DNA of 64,000 nt from positions 36,661,043 through 36,725,042 of the forward strand of contig OX326961.1 of NCBI GenBank assembly GCA_946800325.1. The letters are read 5' to 3'. Position 1 is the stretch's first letter. Each line of letters opens with the position of its first letter. The translations under genes and the position numbers were made by a program. The notes beneath the pieces are model-generated. The model made no database searches and was not told where the DNA came from. It saw only the letters and a list, made by a program, of their open reading frames with translations. This DNA comes from Luzula sylvatica (taxonomy: Eukaryota > Streptophyta > Magnoliopsida > Poales > Juncaceae). Positions 57,440 to 64,000 of the stretch are shown here, piece by piece.

Positions 57440-58633
57440 GATATGATCTATGTTACGCGGATACTTCAAAAACCAAGCCGTATCGTATCGGATGTCGTAT
57501 CGGATATCGATACTCGTCGGATACTCGTCGGATACGTATCGTATACTCTACGTGGCGTATTCGAATATTTTATTCCAAAATAATTGCGGATACTTCTCGG
57601 ATACTTCCGGATACTTGTCGGTAGGGCTGCAAACGAGCCGAGCTCGAGCGAGCTGTGCCAAGCTCAAACTCGGCTCGGAACTTATTCGAGCTGGCTCGGC
57701 TCGTTTAGAATTATGGTTCGAGCTGAAAAATCAAGCTCAAGCTCGGCTCGTTCTAATTCGAGTTAGCTCGGCTCGGCTCAACAGTAGCTCAATTAAAAAA
57801 AATAACTTGAATTTTAATTAAAAAAATTATAATAATCGCGAATAAACATAAAATATTTTAAATACTAAAATATCTTAAAACATAACAATAATAAATCAAA
57901 CATACACAACACAAAACATAAAAAAAAATAGGATTTGAACTTGGTATTATTAATTTGTCTCTCCTAGTTAATATTTTTTTTTAGGACCTAAGTTGTAATC
58001 CGAATTGGAAATATTATGGAGATAAAAATTTCTTTATAAAATTTTATAATTATAATAATATATAATGCAAATTAATTATGATAAAAATATTTAATTTTTT
58101 AAATCGAGCTCAAAAAAATTTCGAGCTTAATACGAGCGAGCCGAGTCTGGCTCAAGCTCGGCTCAATAAGCGTTCGAGCTAGCTCGGCTCGGCTCGTTTA
58201 ATTTTGAGTTAATATCGAGCGAGCTATTATCGAACTATTATCGAGTCGAGCTCGAGCGAGCCACGAGCCACGAGCTAAAGTTGCAGCCCTACTTATCGGA
58301 TACTTCTAACGTATATATAAATATACTTGAAAAATAAAAATAAAAATTAGAAAATCGAAATAAATGAGTAATACATATAAGTATATAATTAAATATAATA
58401 AACATTTACTTAATATGAAGTTATTTCAGTAAAAACAAAATTTTAACATATATTGTGTCAAATATATAATACATAAAAATATTAAATATATAAATTATAA
58501 TTAATAAATTAATAAAATATTATATATAATAGACGTATCGTATCCTATGTTTTTTGAAAATTACCGTATCGCCATATCCGTGTCGTGTCGGATACGATAT
58601 CCGTATCCGTATCCGTGCAAGATAGGATATGAT
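57440..58633. mobile_element. hAT-type element, CTATGTTG family, copy 3, with nested MITE
   Basis: The element is 57448-58625 (1178 bp including the nested insertion). It starts CTATGTTACGCGGATAC and ends GTATCCGTGCAAGATAG. The perfect 8-bp duplication GATATGAT lies at 57440-57447 and 58626-58633. Without the insertion it is about 500 bp and matches the other copies in its TATCCG-rich ends. Confidence 0.88.
57614..58299. mobile_element. hAT-type MITE nested in another hAT-type element
   Basis: The element is 57622-58291 (670 bp), with ends TAGGGCTGCAA and TTGCAGCCCTA. The flanks CTTGTCGG (57614-57621) and CTTATCGG (58292-58299) are an 8-bp duplication with one mismatch. The ends are rich in GAGCTCG/CGAGC repeats. 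Confidence 0.87.
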
Positions 58634-58744
58634 ATATCGATAATCATTAAATCACCTTTTTTTTTACGTACAATTTCATCGTTCATCATGGAATCTTTCA
58701 ATACGTCGTACAACGGATCATATCTTGGTAAAATCTGACTCGTT

Positions 58745-58781
<37 letters not shown>

Positions 58782-59095
58782 AGTACAGTGTACTTGTAAA
58801 TTGATTGGCCTATCTTTTTGAGATATTCCAGTGATTTAGAGATGTTTGTTTCGTTTGTAATTCGGAGAGAAAATATGAAGAGGGCATACGAAATGTCTCG
58901 TGGTCCACAGTATTATGATGTGATCATGGGCCTACTGGTGGCTACTAGCAATTTTCTCCACACGAATAGATTTAGAGAAAGAGTAGAGATACAGATAGAT
59001 CTAGAGAGAGAGAGAGAGGTTTAATGAATGAGCTTTCTATATATAAGAGAACAAAGATGAGAGAGAAGTGTGAGTGGGTAAAGGGTTTAGCAGCA
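58634..59095. other. Promoter region of the bHLH-MYC_N protein gene
   Basis: This includes a (GA)n tract at 58748-58776 and another at 59003-59019. No separate gene seen. Confidence 0.5.
59038..59046 (+). promoter_or_regulatory. TATA box that favours the 59096 start codon
   Basis: TATATATAA lies 11 bases before an in-frame ATG at 59057 and about 50 before the ATG at 59096. A TATA box normally sets transcription start about 30 bases downstream, near 59070. That would leave the 59057 ATG outside the transcript. Inferred only. Confidence 0.45.
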
Positions 59096-60864
59096 ATGGA
59101 GGAAAATCTAAGTTCATTAGCTGTAACACACCTTCTACAACACACACTCAGAAGTTTGTGTGTGGGTGAGAGCTCTGATTGGGTCTACGCAGTTTTTTGG
59201 AGAATCTTGCCTAGAAATTATCCACCTCCCAAGTAATTAATTATGCTCAATTTATAAAATTCTCAAAAATGTATGAACAATGTATATCAATTATGCTGCT
59301 TAATTTATTTCTTCCTTGATATTATTTTCTCATTTTTAGATGGGATCTTCCAATTGGTGGTGGCCATTTATTTGATAGAGCTAGAGGCAACCGAAGAAAC
59401 TGGATTCTCGCATGGGAGGATGGATTTTGCAACTTCGCTGCAAGTACAACCGCATGCGAGTATAACTCCGGCGAAGTGAGAGGACTCCAGCCCGAGATCT
59501 TCTTCAAAATGTCTCATGAGATATACAACTACGGAGAAGGGTATTTTCGTATCTTACAAACATATACGTTAACATAAAAACCAATTATTATTTGCAAACA
59601 TAATTATATTTTCGGCCTTCGAAATGGGCAGTTTGATGGGAAAAGTCGCATCGGATCACAACCACAAATGGGTATTCAACGAGCCTCACGATCAAGGGAC
59701 CAACAATAATCCTCTCTCATACGATATTGTAAGTTCGAAACATAATCATGGACCTAAGTTCTAACTGTATAAATTACACGCTTTCAATGTTCATTTGTTT
59801 GTGTTTCAGTATCCTAGGACATGGGAGGCTCAGTTCCAGTCTGGCATCAAGGTACACACATAAATATATAGGGATGGACAAATGGTTCGGTTTATTTGGG
59901 AACCGAACCGAACCGGTCGAATTCGATTTAATCGGTTCGATTTTTCGATTTATTCAGTTCAATTCGGTTCAAAAATTGATATTATTCGGTTTATTCGGTT
60001 CGGTTCGGTTTTGATTTTTATAAAACCGATTAAACCGAACTGACCGAATTAGCATTATTTTCAATGTTTTTTATTATGTTCATTTTAAAAAATTAATATT
60101 TCATATTGTAAAATTAGAAATAATATAATATTTTACATGATTCGTTTTTATATATTTTTGCTAAATATAATTTGAATTTAATCATTATAGAACTTATTCG
60201 GTTCAACCGAACAAATCGAATAAGAAATTCGGTTTAATCGGTTGGGTTTTAAATCGGTTCAAGTTTTATTCGGTTCGGTTCGGTTTGAGTTGATTTGACC
60301 TTAATCGGTTCGGTTCGGTTCAACCGAATGTCCACCCCTACTCGGAAACACACCCTGTGCCATCTCTTGTCCGTAACTAATTATTTGAATCTTTCAATCA
60401 CGTAGACAATCGCTTTAATATCGGTCAGAGAAGGTTTGATACAACTTGGATCGCTCAAAAAGGTTCTCTTCTTTTCCTTTAATTAATCGGGCCCATTTCA
60501 TGCAAATATACTATTTATCATGCATTTAATATATATGAAGGTGGAAGAGGATTTAAGCTATGTAGTCCTCCTGCGAAAGAATTTTGCGTATATCGAGAAT
60601 ATACCAGGAGTGCTCTTACCGCATCCTACTTCGGGGTTATATCAGGGTTTCGTTCCGAATATGGAGTTTTACGAGGACCAACATGTAAGATTCGCGCCGT
60701 CTATGTCGAGTCTAGAAGCTCTTCTTTCGAAGCTTCCTCCCGTGGCCGGTGAAAGGATTGAAATGGAGGGGATGGTGCCGAAGGAGGAAATGGAGACGAT
60801 TTGTGGGGGTGAGGGTAGCGGCGATATGGGGGGGTATTTTGTTAATGTGGCTAATCATATGTAA
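59096..60864 (+). CDS. bHLH-MYC N-terminal-domain protein (WNK-related type)
   Basis: Exons 59096-59232, 59340-59540, 59632-59728, 59810-59851, 60406-60462 and 60541-60864 join cleanly and encode 285 residues. An alternative start at 59057 would add 13. The protein has the plant bHLH-MYC_N domain. Markers are LLQHTLRSLC, WVYAVFWRILPRNYPPPKWD, NWILAWEDGFCNF and NYGEGLMGKVA near residues 10-120. WEAQFQSGIKTIALISVREG comes next. The same arrangement occurs in Arabidopsis proteins labelled WNK-related, which lack a kinase domain. No basic helix-loop-helix DNA-binding region is seen, so direct DNA binding is doubtful. The fourth intron holds a hAT MITE. The function is unknown; related domains bind MYB or JAZ partners. 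Confidence 0.85.
59869..60340. mobile_element. hAT-type MITE, TTCGGTT-rich, in an intron
   Basis: The ends are TAGGGATGGACA and TGTCCACCCCTA (inverted). The interior is rich in TTCGGTT/AACCGAA, like the element at 28024-28548. The flanking 8-mers do not match, so the target duplication has decayed or the ends were altered. Confidence 0.72.
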
Positions 60865-61040
60865 TAATAATAAAGGATTTATGTATATTTTGTGTGATTT
60901 GATTTGTAATGTTTTCTAATTTGATCATGAGTTTTGTTAATTAATTCAAAGAAGTTATATTAAAACCGAAAAAATTACGTTCAATCTATCAAATCTTCAA
61001 ATTCTAACAATAATACCGAAAAAATATAGAAAAGATTTAT
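60865..61040. other. Short convergent spacer
   Basis: Only 176 bases separate the stop codons of the bHLH-MYC_N gene and CTC1, so their transcripts probably overlap or end close together. Confidence 0.6.
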
Positions 61041-63938
61041 TTACCTTGTAGTGAGATTATAAAGCATGTTTAAAGCCTCTTTTAAAGGGTCTATATGTAA
61101 AACTTCTCTCGCCCATATATTTTTCTCGCACCTCCTCAAACTATAACGCTCCGAAATAATATTCGCATCAAATTTCCTCAATGAATTTTCATCCATGGAC
61201 GAACCAACCACACTCTAAAAATAATCACGAATAAATAAATTTATTTATTCAATAAATAAAATAAAAATCAGAGAAATAATTAAAAAAAACTTACAAAAAT
61301 AGGTCCTTGAGTAGCTTTGAGAAGGATATAATGAATAAGCCTCTCCTCTAGAATGCTAAACATTTCGCCAGAGCCGGAATAAAAGGAGATATTTCTACTG
61401 GACGCCTCCAGTGAAACTCCATTATTCTTTATCGTCACTTTTTTATGCTTATTTAACATTCTCTCCAGATAATACCCAACATTACTATTTTTATTATGGA
61501 GATTTTCATGTGAACTGGAGAAGAACGAACTGGAGATCTCCAGTTTTAGTAATGAATTCGCTTGATCTTCTTCTGCCCAGCAAGAACACGTTGCGGATCC
61601 ATCATCTGTAAGAAAAAACAAAAAAGTAAAATTTACAAAAAAGACCCTGTATTAATTAAAATTGTAAAGTTGATATTTTAATTTGTACCTAAGATAAATC
61701 CAGCTAACGGTATCTTGAATTTCGGTACCGTATCACATTTTTCAAGTACCAACATTTTAACGATCAAAACCTATCAAAATAAAATCACCAATTTGAAATA
61801 ACAAAAACTTAAAGTATTCAAAATGTAATAATAAGTTAATGACATAAATGAAATGTTCATACTCGGCAATTCAATTTGGAGATATCGTTATCTGAAGAGG
61901 GTAATTTCAGCTCTGAAAATAAACTTAATTTCAAGTTTTCAATTTTATATTCGTCTACAGTATTATTATGCACGAATTCCTCTTCATTTTGATTATTTTC
62001 TTCTTCTCTTATTGAAATCGAAATAATTTCAATATAAGTTGTTGGTGTCAGTAATAATCTCGGCCTTTGGTTAGAGAAACTGCAATTTCAAATTTAAATT
62101 TTCAAACATCAAGTTCAAGAGATATTTTTTTAGTAGTTAAAATTAAAATTACGGGTACTTTTGAAAATGGAAAATTGAAAATAGGTAAATAAATATACCG
62201 AGTTAAGAGAAGTCTATGAAAAGTTACTTTTGCATCAGGGCCCAATCCAACTGGACTCGTCCAGTTATCCAATTTACCACATATCTTCACCTACAAAAGT
62301 ACACAGCCAAAATAAATATAAATAAAAAATAACAATAAATTTAAAAAGAAATTATTACAATAAAAAAAATATTACCATGTCATTATCGTCTAATAAATGG
62401 ATACAAAAACCAGAATTATTTTTATGAAATTTATCGATGATTCCGTGAAGAGAAACCAGATCTCCCGAGGCCAATTTCGGGCCTATTTGAAAATTAGGCA
62501 AGTTATGAAAATTTGCATTTTGGCCCCTCATAAGTTGAACGCATGAAGAAACACTAATTACTAGACTCGTATTTTCATATAGATCCCTCAAAGGTTTTAA
62601 GATTACGAGTTTGTTTGAACATTCTTCGAGATTGTTGTTTGAGGACAGAGAAATGGTATGAAGGCTATTTTCGTAATTTATGAACATTTTGCCGTTTTTT
62701 ATGCATTGGCAAGTATCTTTTGAGCAGTTAATTAGATAATAGCCCCCTATTCTTAATAACTGAAAAATGAAAAAATATATATACATAAACATATATGAAA
62801 TTATTTTATTAAGTTTATAAACATAAAACAAATAAAAAGTATTATATGAAAAGATATAAAATCAAACCTGGAATTTGGTGAACTTTTCAGGTGAAAATTC
62901 AAGAAGAATTCTTGAATTTAAAGTATTTTTTGCAACGAATTTACTTATAAATTCAGATATAAAAGTAAATTTACCATCATTGATTATTGAATTTTGAGTA
63001 TGATCTGTACTCAAAATTGGGGCAATTTGATCTTGATTGAAATTATGAGGCGAGATCAAAGCCTCTGCAAATAAACTTGGCCCAAATTGATTCTGCATTT
63101 AAAAAATATAAATATAAATTAGAATAAAAAAATTCTAATCAATCTAATATAATAAACAATAATCGAATGAAATTAGATAATAAACGAATGAATATTTAGT
63201 TTAGTTACATGATTGATTGGAGGGAACTTGTGAGATATAAAAATCAAATGAAATGCTCGAAGATTATTAATATTAGTAGATAAATTATTATTATTATTGT
63301 TCAGCGAAATTAAATCTTTCATATAGCAATAAATATAAATATGAAGATTATTAATCCTCTTTTCATTGGAGGAATGTTTAAATATGGATCTTAATGATAA
63401 AGGCTCCCCAAATTCAAGTTTTATATTTTGAATTTCGGTCTTCAAACCTTCTAGCACAATCTTATACTCTCTTATCTGATAAATATTGAACAAAAAATAC
63501 AAATTAAATAATTTCATCAAAAAAATGTATGTTTTGAAAATATAAAAATATTTTTTTAAAAATACCTCATAAATTGTATTATGATCAAAATCAAAGATTA
63601 AATCTGGAACAATAATATCGATATTTCCAGTTGAATCGACTAATTTTAGCCTCCCTGAAGAATTACAGGCCTAAATTAACAAAACAAAAGATTAATTAGA
63701 ATAAATTAAATTACTATTTTGCCCCTTATATATTTGTTTACAGTAAAAATAAAGTCACCTTAATGTTTCCAATAAGGATACAACCAATATCATCACTTGG
63801 TATTATTCTTCTTATAAAACCAGGATATGAAATCCCTTCACACAAGTAATGATTCTCGTGAAAACCTTCATTTGGTTTCTCAAGAATTGAATTCCATAAT
63901 TCCTCGCATTTGCTTATGAAATTACATATTGGCACTAC
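61041..63938 (-). CDS. CTC1: CST complex subunit CTC1, C-terminal part (5' end outside window)
   Basis: CTC1 is the large subunit of the CST complex (CTC1-STN1-TEN1), which binds single-stranded telomeric DNA and protects chromosome ends. Exons are 63759-63938, 63566-63670, 63209-63475, 62868-63092, 62376-62759, 62199-62290, 61863-62079, 61689-61770, 61295-61605 and 61041-61214. Phases are consistent, giving 678 residues and a TAA stop. The family is about 1200-1300 residues, so roughly half is visible. OB-fold-like strands are seen, for example GRLKLVDSTGNIDIIVPD in the second visible exon. Near the C-terminus lies FILDDGSATCSCWAEEDQAN. The final AGGTAA could instead be a splice donor, in which case the last codons differ. 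The first visible exon opens at a splice acceptor (63939-63940), so the upstream exons lie beyond base 64000. Confidence 0.88.
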
Positions 63939-63940
63939 CT

Positions 63941-64000
63941 GAAAAAAACATAATATTAGATTGAAATCATTATATTTACAACAAATTTAAAAATGAGAAA
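63941..64000 (-). other. CTC1 intron, cut by the window edge
   Basis: T-rich on the coding strand, ending in TTTTTTCAG before the exon at 63938. The preceding exon is not in the window. Confidence 0.75.

Noticed and set aside
1..64000. tRNA, rRNA and microRNA genes
   Set aside because: By eye I found no tRNA box pair, rRNA sequence or known microRNA. A covariance-model scan would be decisive.

Overview
This window is nuclear DNA of a eudicot plant. The genes have short exons with GT-AG introns and encode plant-specific families. They sit in very AT-rich spacers full of microsatellites, miniature transposons, LINE remnants and solo LTRs. The species cannot be named from the sequence.

Layout. 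1-2254 (-) is a nucleobase-ascorbate transporter gene whose 3' end lies outside the window. 2255-7861 is repeat territory: a solo LTR with a perfect target duplication and a hAT-type element. 7862-11058 (-) is a five-exon CSLC glucan synthase gene. 11059-21433 holds transposon debris: small hAT MITEs, an internally deleted hAT transposase element, LINE 3' ends and a long-arm Mutator-like element. 21434-22589 (-) is a two-exon, multi-pass membrane protein gene of no recognised family. 24090-29100 holds a LINE remnant, a second solo LTR, an unidentified retro-inserted sequence, and a relic of the CSLC 5' region broken by a LINE that itself carries a MITE.

29286-47435 is a tandem array of six TRICHOME BIREFRINGENCE-LIKE (TBL) polysaccharide O-acetyltransferase genes in orientation + - - - psi- +. 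Five are intact and one (43775-45110) is a pseudogene with two frameshifting deletions. Two members have an intron after the membrane anchor and the others do not. After the array come a 2H-phosphoesterase-like gene (48394-49062, -), a PBL28-type cytoplasmic kinase gene (50293-51999, -), a small HIG1-domain mitochondrial protein gene (53408-54308, +), a bHLH-MYC N-terminal-domain protein gene (59096-60864, +) and the C-terminal half of the telomere protein CTC1 (61041-63938, -, running off the window).

How the genes may work together. The CSLC family makes the beta-1,4-glucan backbone of xyloglucan in the Golgi. TBL proteins O-acetylate wall polysaccharides in the same compartment, and some relatives act on xyloglucan. 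A degraded CSLC duplicate lies between the intact CSLC gene and the TBL array, so the two families shared a duplicated neighbourhood. A functional hemicellulose locus is an inference. The remaining genes are unrelated housekeeping or signalling genes.
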